Source: Dichetophora obliterata (Eukaryota > Arthropoda > Insecta > Diptera > Sciomyzidae). Taken from it: a DNA stretch of 64,000 nucleotides. Under the pieces are notes generated by a model that saw nothing but the letters and a program-made list of their open reading frames with translations, was not told the origin of the DNA and did not search any database. Numbering within the stretch: position 1 is the stretch's first letter; every line of letters begins with the position of its first letter. Both the position numbers and the translations under genes were made by a program. Location: NCBI GenBank assembly GCA_963920525.1, contig OY986436.1, forward strand, positions 88,728,470 to 88,792,469, read 5' to 3'. Shown piece after piece: positions 22,856 to 33,589 of this stretch.

Positions 22856-24670
22856 CAATTCTTCAATTATGCCTAGTATTTGATTCGATATAAGTAACTC
22901 CACACCTTGAGGGACAGTAGCACATCTAGGATTTATTGGATGTGCAGTGTTCACTTCGAACATATTGCATTTATTGTAAAATTTATTGCAATGAATGCAG
23001 GTTCATGTGATTGCATTGGTCGTTTTGCTTAAAAATAATACTATCTCATCTTCGAGTTGATGTTAATACTTACAGTGGCTCTAAAACAACAACCAGCCAG
23101 CTCTTCAATGACTCCGGATCGTTAACCAACATTGTAGAACAGTTTTACGGAAAGTAACTTCTCTATGTTCGATAGTGGATTTACGTATGTTATACTGAGT
23201 GAAAAACGTTTATCTTCTATGTTGACCTCTGCTTATTTAGTTATGGATTATTTTTTATTTGCACGTAGAATCTGAAAATAAATATTTGTATAGAATAATT
23301 TTCAATTCCAAATAAATTCCAGGCGAATATTTCTCCATAACATTATTAGTTATGAGGGTTAAAGTGAAGTAAAAATTGTCTTCCTTGAACTGCAAAAATC
23401 ACATTTTTTCAATTGATGTTGTGCTTTACCAATTCTGTAAATTATTTGCAGTCTTATTAAAATTATGCTTTATGGAATATTTAGTTTTTTTTAACGACCT
23501 TATTTAGTAATTTGTTTTGCAATTAAACGGATAAAATAATCTTATTTTACTTACAGTCACGATTTTTGTAAGAAAAAATATGATGTTGGTCTTAACTTCA
23601 GTATATATATATATATATGTATAGACATAAATACAACTGACTCGCTCGCTTTCGTTTTTAGAGACGAAAAAGATTATTTGTCCTGTTTATACACACAGTT
23701 TTACATCTATCTACTAAAGCGAGACAGATACATTATTACTTTAATTTTATCAGAGTTGCCAATATCCAACATAATAACTGAAAATTTGCTAGCTTAATGA
23801 ACACAGCCAAAGTATAACGTGATGATATAACCGATCGCTTGCACTGTTCGAACCATGGTGTAAGCATAGAAATAAAAGATAAGGAAGTGGTGTTATACTC
23901 ACACACACTATACGTGTGTAGAAGGAATTTTCGTCGCTGAGGAAGCGAGATAGAGCTTCGTTTTTTGACATAAGCCCTTCCCGAGCAAAAAAAATATCCA
24001 TTTTTGAGGAAGAGCATCTGTCAAAACACAAGTTCTGCTTCATGAGCGCATTAATTATTTAGGGTGGCAAGGGCCTTAATTTTTTTCATATTGGTATAAG
24101 CTTTAATAATTATTTAGTTGTTTACAATTTCTTTGAAAACTTGACATGAAATTAAAGTGGATTAGCAACCTAAGGTTACAAGCTATAACTAGGTATTTTT
24201 ATATAAAAAAAACCAATTAAAAGCCGACAGTTCGGAAAAAACTACACAAAACTATTTATTTTAAAAGAGTTTAATTTGGTATGTATTTTAGTTGTTTAGT
24301 TTTTGTGTTAGTTTAATATCAATTAAATAGTTTATAAAAAATAGTTTTTTGAAATTAATTTTTAAAAAATCATTAAAAGTAACTTTTGTCGTTTCAGTCT
24401 TATTATGAGTTCATGTCTCTTACTTTATTTTAGCAATGCTTTTCTCTGTAAAAAAAAAAATGGTAACGCAACATATTATATAACGATGCTATATAAAAAT
24501 TGCATAGTAAGCATACATCTAAAAAAGAAAAAATAATTTACGCCTTTATTTACTACATAATTGAATGCGGCCCTGTTTGAATGTTTTTGTGTTTGTGTCA
24601 ACTTCACTGTGTTTGTAAAATACTTCATTTCACTTCAACTACACCGCTTCCTTATATTTTCTTCTATGGG
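22856..24670. other. AT-rich spacer with short TA repeat, no recognised gene
   Basis: A short (TA)n run lies at about 23600-23618. Open frames on the minus strand at 23736-24043 overlap each other in two frames and show no motif. Nothing supportable was found otherwise. Confidence 0.4.
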
Positions 24671-25256
24671 TGTAAGAAATAGAGATGTTAGTGAGTTTTT
24701 GACAACACCACGAATTTCATTGCTTCTGTTAAAAAATTGTGAGCGAAAGAGCGGAACTGTTGATAGTTGTCAAATTGTGTTATTTGTTTGAGTTGCTAGA
24801 TGATGTGCTATAGTTTTCATAATTTATTGTGCGAATTAAGTATAAATAAATATTTAATGCAATTAATTGTGCCGTGTTGTGTTGACAAAAAGATATTGCA
24901 GTTGTTTTCGCCAATTTTCCATGTTTGTCATTGAATGTTTTGGCAATTTTATCAGAAACGTGCGCTAGAAGGTGCCGCCGACATGAAGCTTTGGCCAGCA
25001 TGCAAATTGTCTTGTATTCACATCGTTTTTTTTTTTGCATAACGCACAGCGTCTTATATATTTTTATTGTTTTCCATATCACTTCATTCTCACTTTAATC
25101 TCACTAAAAATCTTATAAACTTACAGAAAGACAAAAATTTAACAAAATTTGTTTTCATTGCAATTCACCATCAGCTGTTTTTGACAAAAGCGGGGAAACA
25201 TAATTTTATCATTTTGAAAGAGAAGTGTTAAACTCACTAACACCTCTATTTCTTTG
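24671..25256 (-). mobile_element. MITE family C, copy 2
   Basis: This is the reverse-orientation copy of 10330-10877, with ends tgtaagaaatagagatgtta and the complement of ctcactaacacctctatttc. The interior similarity covers nearly the whole element, including the segment read as CRRHLLAHVSDKIAKTFND in this copy and CRRHLSAHVSDKMAKTFND in copy 1. The shared reading is most likely common descent of the DNA and not selection on a protein. Confidence 0.65.
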
Positions 25257-25560
25257 AACAAATGAAGAATTCATCGCGAACAAAACGTAGCGACGAACTC
25301 ATCTTTCACTGCAACCGTTTCCATTATACGAACACAAGTGTAGTGGAAAAACTTATGGCGTTTTCTTTTCTCGGCCAAAAATGCTGCCCTCTGACATAGC
25401 GTTTCCATTGCCCGAACGAACGAAAAATTCATCGCTAAAAAAACGTAGCGATGAATTCTTCGTTTGCTCCAGCCGTTTCAGCTGCACGAACACAAGTGTC
25501 GAACATTGGTAAGTTGCCATCTTGTTCGTTCGTGCAGTGGAAACACTTAAATTCAATAGG
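25257..25560. repeat. Diverged direct repeat with internal hairpin
   Basis: Two copies about 157 bp apart share ttcatcgc...aaaacgtagcga and acgaacacaagtgt (25268-25347 and 25424-25502). Around 25413-25465, cgaaaaattcatcgct and agcgatgaattcttcg form an inverted pair. Overlapping open frames on both strands are products of this symmetry. Confidence 0.45.
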
Positions 25561-25879
25561 GGTATTCATGATCCGGAGCTCTTTCGGAGTTCTTGTGCAA
25601 AAAAGCGCAATTGTTGTCATAAAAGAGCTACAAACTGTGAACACACAGACAAAATCAATCTAAAGAGCTTTGATAGTTAGTGATGAGCAACATGTATCAA
25701 ATATTCATCTAATAAAAGTCACCAACAAGTTGAGTTACATATGCCGGAAATTAAAATAAAATAAAAAGATCACTAAATTAAAAATTTTGAATTCTGATGT
25801 ACCAAAGGAAAAGGTAGCAACTCTGGATAGTGAAGAACGGCTGCTCAACATACACCAGTGTGCTGAATTGTTGGGCCGT

Positions 25880-26245
25880 AAGGCTTGATTACCCAAGCGT
25901 AAGATAACGTAGCACGACGTTGCCAAGTGTCAAGCTAAAATCTGTTTAATGATAAGTGTGTACAAGTCGTTACCGAAATTTTTGACAGTTCAACAGCTGT
26001 GGGTCAAGCGAAAAATTTTGTTTAACTTCACAAAATTGTAAATTTTAATGCTATAGAAGAAAGGATGCAGTCTTTTATTGAAGAGGAGAAGTTAGTAAGC
26101 CTACTAAAATAAAATGAGTTCCCTGCACTATGGCGCCTGCACTATGTTGGACTACGATTTCGGTAATCGCTTATTCTCGAGGAAACGTCGCACAACGCTA
26201 CATCCCGCTGCTCCACCTCACGTTACGCTTGGGTAATCAAGCCTT
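25880..26245. mobile_element. MITE with 23-bp perfect terminal inverted repeats
   Basis: The termini aaggcttgattacccaagcg (left, continuing taa) and the exact complement at the right (26223-26245) bound 366 bp. Left flank TA(A) and right flank T(TA)A are compatible with a TA or TAA-type duplication but do not settle it. No transposase was found. Confidence 0.6.
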
Positions 26246-26377
26246 TAATCTTGGGTCCTCAAATACGTATTCTGAATGATATATGGACTGATGGATAAAT
26301 CGTTTTGTATGTATTGCTATTTTTAATTCATTCATGCAATCATGTAACTTTTTCTTTTAATTGATTTTTCATATATT

Positions 26378-26602
26378 CGGGCATGTTCTGCATTCCACTT
26401 CCGAGTGGAGGAGGAATTGGATCGTAATTGGACTCAATATTTGGTGTTCTACATATACATTTTTTCGTTTTGTATTTTATTTAATATATTAATATATTCA
26501 ATTGTATTTATGTAAAAAAAATTATATATAGAGCACCAAGTGTCGAGTTCAGTTATTGTTTGTTTTAGCTTACACTCGGAGGTGGAATGCATAACATGTC
26601 TG
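26378..26602. mobile_element. 225-bp MITE
   Basis: The left end cgggcatgttctgcattcca and the complemented right end cagacatgttatgcattcca are inverted repeats of about 30 bp continuing through ctccgagtg. ATT occurs next to both ends (26375-26377 and 26603-26605), a possible 3-bp duplication. Confidence 0.55.
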
Positions 26603-27307
26603 ATTATCTGTCTGATTATCTGCCTTTCATTTTTATACTAAGATTAAAATATTATACTATTATAGAACACTATTGGCTACATAAATCGCTTTTTGTTCGA
26701 TAACTATTAAATGATAAATATTTAAGATGTTGACCAAACGAATTCATTTTGTTTTTATATTTAATATTAAATTTAATATTAGATCGATTAATTATTCCCA
26801 AATAAATAAACAGTATTTTTTTTTTAAATAATCCTTTTTTTAAATAAGACGTGAACTAAAAAGAAAAAATAAATTTAAGTGACATTTATCATATATGTAT
26901 ATAGTAGGCATATTCTAGTTTCAGAAGAACCCCTCTCTTGGTTACTCATCATAATATAAGCGTATGGAAATTGGTAAGTTTTAAGGACTTATATAAATTT
27001 AGAATTTTTCAAATACATTTGTATTTTGGGAAACAAGGGTAAATGAAATGGTATCATAACTTATAAGGCCGTGTTCATTTTACGCTTTTTTGTCGTGAAA
27101 ATTTTACACTTCTACAACTAAAAACGACGTTCTTACTAACAAAGTTCTCAAAGCACTAAGTTTAAGCGCAACTTACAATGTAGAACAGTTTTTGCTTCTC
27201 TCTTAAAATTGTTTATTTTGAGCTTACGGTTTCTTTGATTTAATATGAAGATATATACAAATTTTAACTACCTGCGCTTGTCTCCTCCCCTTCCCCCTTG
27301 CAGACAC
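26603..27307. other. AT-rich spacer, nothing recognised
   Basis: A short direct repeat (tgtctgattatc twice) follows the preceding MITE. No coding or RNA feature is supportable. Confidence 0.4.
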
Positions 27308-28229
27308 CAATGGAAGTATCTAAAAATTATGCTTGAGCATCTAAAGTAGCAACCAAAATGTTGCTACAAGGAAAATTTCCAGCTAGAAATAAACTAAATT
27401 CGGCAACTACAAGAAGATGGAAGAAAAAAAACACACATACATATAAATAATAATCTGTAAAATTTGTATCAAATAGAAGTTTTATACTCATTCAAAAAAT
27501 TTACAATATTTCTTTGCTTTACTTTAAATTTATAAAATACTGCTAAACCAATTCTAATTTATTGCTACATATTTTTTATTATACAATAATTATTTCATTA
27601 GCCGAATCAGAATTCTGTCTTTCAATTCAGCTAATGAAATATATTAAAATTCTTCTCTGCAACAGCAACCAAAATATAGCTACAACAAAATCACAACAAA
27701 AATGTCCAGCTAGAAACAAAATAAATTCGGCAACCATGCACATGCAAATAAGAAGCTGTAAGATTTTATTTTCATTCATAAAATTTGTAATATTTGTTGC
27801 TACAAGGAAAATTTCCAGCTAGAAATAAACTAAATTCGGCAACTACAAGAAGATGGAAGAAAAAAACACACATACATATAAATAATAATCTGTAAAATTT
27901 GTATCAAATAGAATTTTTATAATCATTCAAAAAATTTACAATATTTCTTTGCTTTACTTTAAATTTATAAAATACTGCTAAACCAATTCTTATTTATTGC
28001 TACATATTTTTTATTATACAATAATTATTTCATTAGCCGAATCAGAATTCTGTCTTTCAATTCAGCTAATGAAATATATTAAAATTCTTCTCTGCAACAG
28101 CAACCAAAATATAGCTACAACAAAAATGTCCAGCTAGAAACAAAATAAATTCGGCAACCATGCACATGCAAATAAGAAGCTGTAAGATTTTATTTTCATT
28201 CATAAAATTTGTAATATTTCTTCAGATAT
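27308..28229. repeat. Complex repeat family A, copy 2, tandemly duplicated
   Basis: The same two unit types as at 2182-2690 are present, but the pair is duplicated. The segment beginning ttgctacaaggaaaa occurs at 27361 and 27797, giving a 436-bp period. The duplicated copies are nearly identical, so the duplication is recent relative to the divergence from copy 1. The sequence breaks at cttcagatatt (28229), where a LINE begins. The missing 3' module resumes at 30276. Confidence 0.65.
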
Positions 28230-30275
28230 TCAAATAAAAACATTAAAGTTGGAGGAAACATAATGGAAACATTAAAGTTGGAGGTTGTAACTTAGACCCC
28301 GAACTTTTAAATGAATATTTCGTGTCTAGTCCATTCACCGAATCATCTAGTACGTTTAGTATATCCACCCCTACCTTGTCTCAGTCATTTCAATTTACTG
28401 CGGTAAATAAGGTGGATGTTGTGAGATGCATCTTAAAGATAAAATCACATGCTATCGGCATAGACGGGATAGATATCAGGTTTATCAAGCTTATTCTGCC
28501 TTATGTTATTAGCCCTCTCGTGCATATATATAATCATTGCCTAACAAGTTCTAAATTTCCATCAATCTGGAAAATTGCGACGATAATACCTATTGCCAAA
28601 AAACCGTCAGCAGCTATACCTTGGGATTTTCGCCCTATCAGTCTTCTCTCGTCACTCTCAAAAGTTCTTGAATCCCTTATGGCTGAGCAGATTTCTTACC
28701 ATCTTAATGCAAATAACCTTTTGTCGCCTCTACAGCCCGGATTTCGCCCCGGACACAGTTGTTCCACTGCTATTGTGAAAATCTTAGAAGACATCAGAGC
28801 ATATTATGATAAGGGTCATATCACCTTAGTCAGTCTCTTAGATTTCTCGAAAGCCTTCGACAGTGTAAGCCACCCTTTGCTTTATAAAAAGTTAAATACA
28901 CTCTTCAGTTTTTCGGATACTGCTGTTCAACTCCTGAAAAGCTATTTAGACGGTAGGACTCAAAGGGTTAAGGTAGGAAATAGATACTCGGGATTCCGAT
29001 CTATTTGTAGTGGGGTACCCCAAGGGCCGCTTATGTTCACAATGTTTCTCAATGACATTTTTTCAATATGTAAAAATGTTACTATGCATGCGTATGCAGA
29101 TGATCTGCAACTCTATCTATCCCGACCAACATGCCTTATTGAGGACCTATGTGCCAGGGTAAACGAAGACTTGACTGAAATCAGCAGATGGGCAACAGAA
29201 AATAAACTGAGGTTGAATCCTAATAAATCGTATGTTCTACCAATTGTGAAATCCAGAAACCCGTTTAATGATCTGTCTCCTATCTTTCTTAGCGGAACAA
29301 AACTTGGACTTGTTCACAAAGTCGTTAATTTAGGATTTGTTATGAACACTTCACTTACGTGTGAAGACCATATTAATAGCGTGATTAGCAAAGTTTATTA
29401 TTCCTTAAGAAATTTGAGAAAAACTGCTTCGTTTGTTCCCACTGAAACAAGGCGAAAATTGGTGATACAATTAATCGTGCCAATAATAACTTATTCCGAA
29501 GTAGTATACAGCAAGCTAGACTCAAGGTCATCACATAAACTTTTAGTGGCATTTAACAACGCAGCTCGATATGTTTACGGTATTAGTAGATTTGATCATA
29601 TATCTGAATACAGTAATCGCATACTTGGTTGCAATATCATTAATTTTCTTAATGCAAGAAACTGTATTTTTCTGCACAGACTTATTACTTCGAAAAGTCC
29701 TAATTACTTGTTTGAAAAACTCCAATTCTGCAGATCCATCAGAAATGTTTTCTTCCTAGTTCCCCAGTTCAGATATAATGAATCTAGTCGGCTGTTTTTC
29801 ATTAACGCAATAAGGCTTTGGAATTCCCTACCAAATAACTTAAAACGCGTTAACAACGAAACAAACTTTAAGCAATCAGTTCTTGAATACTTTTCTTAAC
29901 TCTTCCTTAACTTTCTCTTTTTTACTCATTTTTCCCATTTACTTATTTTTCTTATCTTACGGATTACTTACTTTCAAATTAAAATCATTTTTATCTTCCG
30001 CCAAACAATCATTTGCATAAAATTTGTTTACTATTTTTTCCTCTTACGTTACGCTTAAATCTCAATAATTTTTAATTTTTATCTTTAGCCACATAATCAT
30101 AAAAATTTGTTTATTATTTTTTTTTCTTTTTAAGCTGTTGTTATGCCAGTTGTTGTTATTTGTAATTTTTATTTAGAATATCTAAATTGTTGCATTTAAA
30201 AGAGCTTTTTCTTGTATGCTAATATTCTTTTTCAATAAATACAAATACAAAATACAAATACAAATAAGAAGAAAC
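28230..30275 (+). mobile_element. Jockey-superfamily LINE inserted in repeat family A
   Basis: A 5'-truncated LINE with an open reverse-transcriptase frame, a T-rich 3' UTR and a 3' tail of repeated atacaa units (30236-30263). Comparison with the uninterrupted family A copy at 2182-2882 shows that it replaces the 30-40 bp between cttcagatatt and gccaaaatgatc. The insertion therefore came with a small target deletion or rearrangement. Confidence 0.75.
28322..29899 (+). CDS. LINE reverse transcriptase, 525 codons, open but 5'-truncated
   Basis: The protein would copy the element's RNA at a nicked genomic target. RT motifs in order are: WKIATIIPIAKKPSA; FRPISLLSSLSKVLE; LLSPLQPGFRPGHS; LVSLLDFSKAFDSVSH (first catalytic aspartate); GVPQGPLMFTMFLNDI; and HAYADDLQLYL (catalytic YADD). 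The C-terminal part has the usual ARYVYGISRFDHIS and NSLPNNLKR patterns. The given start is not an ATG. The frame extends upstream without a recognisable initiator, and the endonuclease domain is missing. In the GVPQG motif about four residues normally between G and P are absent, so the enzyme may be impaired despite its open frame. Confidence 0.8.
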   Translation: MSSPFTESSSTFSISTPTLSQSFQFTAVNKVDVVRCILKIKSHAIGIDGIDIRFIKLILPYVISPLVHIYNHCLTSSKFPSIWKIATIIPIAKKPSAAIPWDFRPISLLSSLSKVLESLMAEQISYHLNANNLLSPLQPGFRPGHSCSTAIVKILEDIRAYYDKGHITLVSLLDFSKAFDSVSHPLLYKKLNTLFSFSDTAVQLLKSYLDGRTQRVKVGNRYSGFRSICSGVPQGPLMFTMFLNDIFSICKNVTMHAYADDLQLYLSRPTCLIEDLCARVNEDLTEISRWATENKLRLNPNKSYVLPIVKSRNPFNDLSPIFLSGTKLGLVHKVVNLGFVMNTSLTCEDHINSVISKVYYSLRNLRKTASFVPTETRRKLVIQLIVPIITYSEVVYSKLDSRSSHKLLVAFNNAARYVYGISRFDHISEYSNRILGCNIINFLNARNCIFLHRLITSKSPNYLFEKLQFCRSIRNVFFLVPQFRYNESSRLFFINAIRLWNSLPNNLKRVNNETNFKQSVLEYFS

Positions 30276-30438
30276 AGGCATGCTGCCAAAATGATCAAAA
30301 TATAGAAAACAAAATGTAAACAAACTCGCACTTTTGAAGGGGTATAAAATAAATGTCCCATCAAAATATCCTGTTCTGTCGATGGATGGCTAATATTAGC
30401 GAGCAAAAAATAACGAGCGACGAGTGAAATCTCTTATA
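30276..30438. repeat. Complex repeat family A, copy 2, 3' module
   Basis: Nearly identical to 2733-2882, starting gccaaaatgatcaaaata and ending cgagtgaaatctcttata. It is separated from the rest of its copy by the LINE at 28230-30275. Confidence 0.65.
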
Positions 30439-31811
30439 GATTATATAGATCATAGAACTCGTTGCTGTTCTCTAACTTGGTAAGAAAAATTTGTGCTTGC
30501 TTATGCAAAAGTTATATTCAATTAACTTTTGGAAATTAATGTATCTACGTTACAGGCCGGTTACACAAGCCTGTGACAGTGAAAGTGCGAAAGAATACGT
30601 GTACTGTTTGAATGATTCGAAAAATGTCAAATTTTCATGCTAGTAGCAAGAGGTGCTACACATGCACGTGAAAGTTCATTAAAAAAATTCCATCGAATGC
30701 GAAGGTTCTCGCTGCTATTACAGTTTGCGTGTGCTTTACTTGTTGTTTTGTTTGCTTTTAATTGTAAACAAGCTATCAGTGTTGCTTCCTCTACGAAATC
30801 GACCAAAACTCGAAATAAACCCACCAAAAGTAATTAAAAACAACACTGATATCCATACACTGTCCGCTGCTGTCAAAATCCACTGGCTCTGAAATTTCGT
30901 TGCCAGTAGCAATGAAAGTGGCATGAAAGGGTTTCACTTTTATTGTGAGTGTATTTGTAAAATAATATGAATGTATTGAGTTTTTCGAACTACAGAGCCA
31001 GTATACTGGCCTGTGTAGCATGCCTGTTATAAATACTTCTACCGGGTACAAGGTATCAACGTAAATTTTTCATGTAGATTATAAACGTATTATTAATACA
31101 ATATGTATAAACAAGATTTTGGTGTTAATGATGCAGAATTGTTCTTTATATCATGTTTCATATTGTGTAAAAACTTAATATTATTATTTTGAAAATGCCT
31201 CTATCTCTTTATACAAGGTGTGAGTCAATTGAAAACCTTAAATGTGTTTTACGCAGAATGACTTTTTTGAGTTATAAAATTATTCCAGCAAATGAGCAAT
31301 ATGTACTACAATGTATATATTATTAAATACATAAACTGAAATATTTCATAAATTAAATTTATTAGATGATATGCAATGCATTAGGCAACAGCATTAAAAT
31401 AACAATCGGATTGCAATTTGTGGATAAGGTTTGTGTATTTAATATAAACATCACTAAGTTTTAAAGTGCTTAACATCAAAACAAGTAATTGGCAGCATAA
31501 ATAATAGAAACGTCTATATCCGCCATTTTCATAAATAAAGCACTTATAATATTTATATTTGTTTTTTATTTATTGTTTATGGAAGAACCTCATCAAATTT
31601 CACTCAAAGTTGTATGTCACTTGTTGCAATTTCATATATTCCCTTTCGCTTATGTATCTTTTTCATCACGGACTACTATTTACTCGCTTATCAGTTACAG
31701 AAACACTAGTTTTCGCAAAAGTGAGTATTTTGGAATGAAACTGTGCGACGTCAGGAAAAGTGACTACTTGTCGTAATAGTTACAGAACCAAGCTACAGGT
31801 TTCGCCAACAA
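30439..31811. other. Spacer with possible inverted-end element
   Basis: Positions 30552 (acaggccggttacacaagcc) and 31027 (complement acaggcatgctacacaggcc) are weakly complementary and may bound a 476-bp element. Short open frames on both strands (30627-31051) overlap and show no motif. From 31060 to 31811 nothing is recognised. Confidence 0.35.
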
Positions 31812-31814
31812 TAA

Positions 31815-32258
31815 GGCCTTTTCCATACTTGGTCAACGCAACTCCAACTCAAGTTACTAGCCTGTGTAAACATTCAGATTACGCAACTTGCACGCAACAA
31901 GTTCTCGGCACGTTCTCAACCTGTTCAACGCAACGAGGCTTTCCGCAATTTTCATCGGCGACTTGTTGCATCAGTTTGTTTGTTTTATGAATTCAATTAT
32001 TTGTAGTGCAGTACGCTATATATTAATCAAGGTAAATAAGTTAATTAATTAGTTTCTTTTTTCATTTATAGAATCTAAAAGAAAAAGAAATAGTTTTCAG
32101 GACGAATGAACAAGTTTTAAATATTAAATTAGTACAAGAAGTCGAAAAACATGAGTTACATGTTGCATGACTTTTGAAGCAAGTCTGAAAGCATTTGGTT
32201 TATAGTTGCATTGCTTTTCAACTTTTTCGCTGTTGCGTTGACCAAGTGTGGAAAAGGC
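31815..32258. mobile_element. PIF/Harbinger-like MITE
   Basis: The termini ggccttttccatacttggtc (left) and ggccttttccacacttggtc (complement of right) match over about 28 bp with one mismatch. TAA triplets stand directly outside both ends (31812-31814 and 32259-32261), as expected for Harbinger insertions. The 444-bp interior is non-coding. Confidence 0.65.
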
Positions 32259-32261
32259 CTA

Positions 32262-33261
32262 AGGGTTTCATGCAACGATTTTTCCATTATGTTATTGTAA
32301 AAAGTATTACGTTTTTTCAACAAAAGTGTTTTTAGGTACTAAAAGTCAGCAAAAATTTTATTTCGCCACACAGCAACACTGTTAAGATTGCTGATTGCTG
32401 CCATGTACAGCAATAAAAAAATTAACAAATTTTATTGCTGCAATCTGTGTTCATACGCTCTCGCTCTCAGTGCTTTTGACAGATTCCCATTGAAAGCAAC
32501 AACAAAACGAGTAGATTGTTTGATTGGCAATCACCGTGTGAGTTGGGGACAAGCAGCTTTCTACATCGAACTTCGAAAACCACATTTTTTCGAATAAAGA
32601 ATAATAAAAAATTTTATTTTCTTGTTATATTTTATTGTCGCTTACTTTTTTAACGGCTTATTTCAGCTACTTTGTTTTATATTACTGCTTATTTCAGCTG
32701 CTTTGCAGTTATAGTAAATGTATATAATTAAATTTTATTTACCATTTAATAATTGCTTTCGTCAGGATTCGATCCCTAGCATCCCCGATTTGTAGTCCTT
32801 CGTTTAACCCATTGAGCTATGTTGCTGCTTATCGAAACGAAGATTTTTGTTTAAAAATTTTGAAGAAACAAGCAAAATGGCTGTCAAACACGAAAAAATA
32901 CAACTTATTGCCAACTTCATCTTGGCAATCTATTGCTTGCAATCTTGCATGCCATGTATTGCCAATTTCGGCTCCATAGGCAATATTTGATGTTTGACAG
33001 ATGATAACTTTTTTATGCTAAATTTTAAAAGTTTTTGTTATTATAAATCAAAAAATTTTATATATTTCGTCGTTAATACATTAAAAATTACATAAGAATA
33101 ACATAGAAAAACTTGAATAGTTTTGTGGCCCTGCTTACTCTAAACGCAAAACGCAATTTTTGTACTCTGCCATAACTTTTTTGCTTAAATTGCGCCAGCG
33201 AGTAGACGGACGCATATGCAAACGCAGTTAATGAACTTTCAGCTTTATGGTTAGCTGTGGA
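32262..33261. other. Spacer without recognised gene apart from a tRNA-like segment
   Basis: Short segments around 32380-32450 and 32900-33000 repeat attgctgcaatc- and attgccaa-type motifs in both orientations. A 69-codon open frame at 32388 shows no domain. The tRNA-like stretch is listed separately. Confidence 0.4.
32758..32828 (-). tRNA. tRNA-like sequence or tRNA pseudogene
   Basis: On the minus strand a box A-like tagctcaatgggttaaac is followed after about 28 bases by a box B-like ggatcgaatcctgac, with a T-loop atcgaat. The spacing fits a tRNA. The T stem pairs with only four of five positions, and no acceptor stem or clean anticodon stem can be drawn. It is therefore a decayed tRNA or the head of a tRNA-derived SINE, and not a working gene. 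Confidence 0.4.
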
Positions 33262-33300
33262 ACTTGTCGCACTTAAGGTTCAATTATAATAGAAGTAACG
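33262..33300. mobile_element. Harbinger-type terminus left of BEL-1
   Basis: Positions ending ttcaattataatagaagtaa (to about 33298) match the left terminus of the element at 43052. The matching interior resumes at about 42770, on the other side of BEL-1, so BEL-1 sits within a Harbinger-type relic. Confidence 0.5.
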
Positions 33301-33580
33301 CGAGGAACTTCTAAATAATAAACAAACTTCTTATTATGACAGCATGTAGTAGCGTTTATTATTCTAAAAATTATTATCAAACATTTAAGTATTCATATAA
33401 AAAAATGTAATAAAATAAATTTTACCGTTTGGTAGCCTCTCGTTCGGTTACCAGCAACACGTTAATTTAAAACCAAAGATTTTTTCAGGCATACCAAATA
33501 TGACAAAGAAATGAGTATGTCCATTTATACAATGCAAAAATTAGTTCTGTTCGTTTACTCATGTGGTTTAGTCGTCGACA
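33301..33580 (-). repeat. BEL-1 3' LTR
   Basis: Begins tgtcgacgactaaaccacat (minus strand) right after the purine tract and ends at cctcg. It aligns end to end with 42476-42755. By eye there are roughly a dozen substitutions and two single-base length differences in 280 bp. Confidence 0.85.
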
Positions 33581-33589
33581 TTCCACCCC

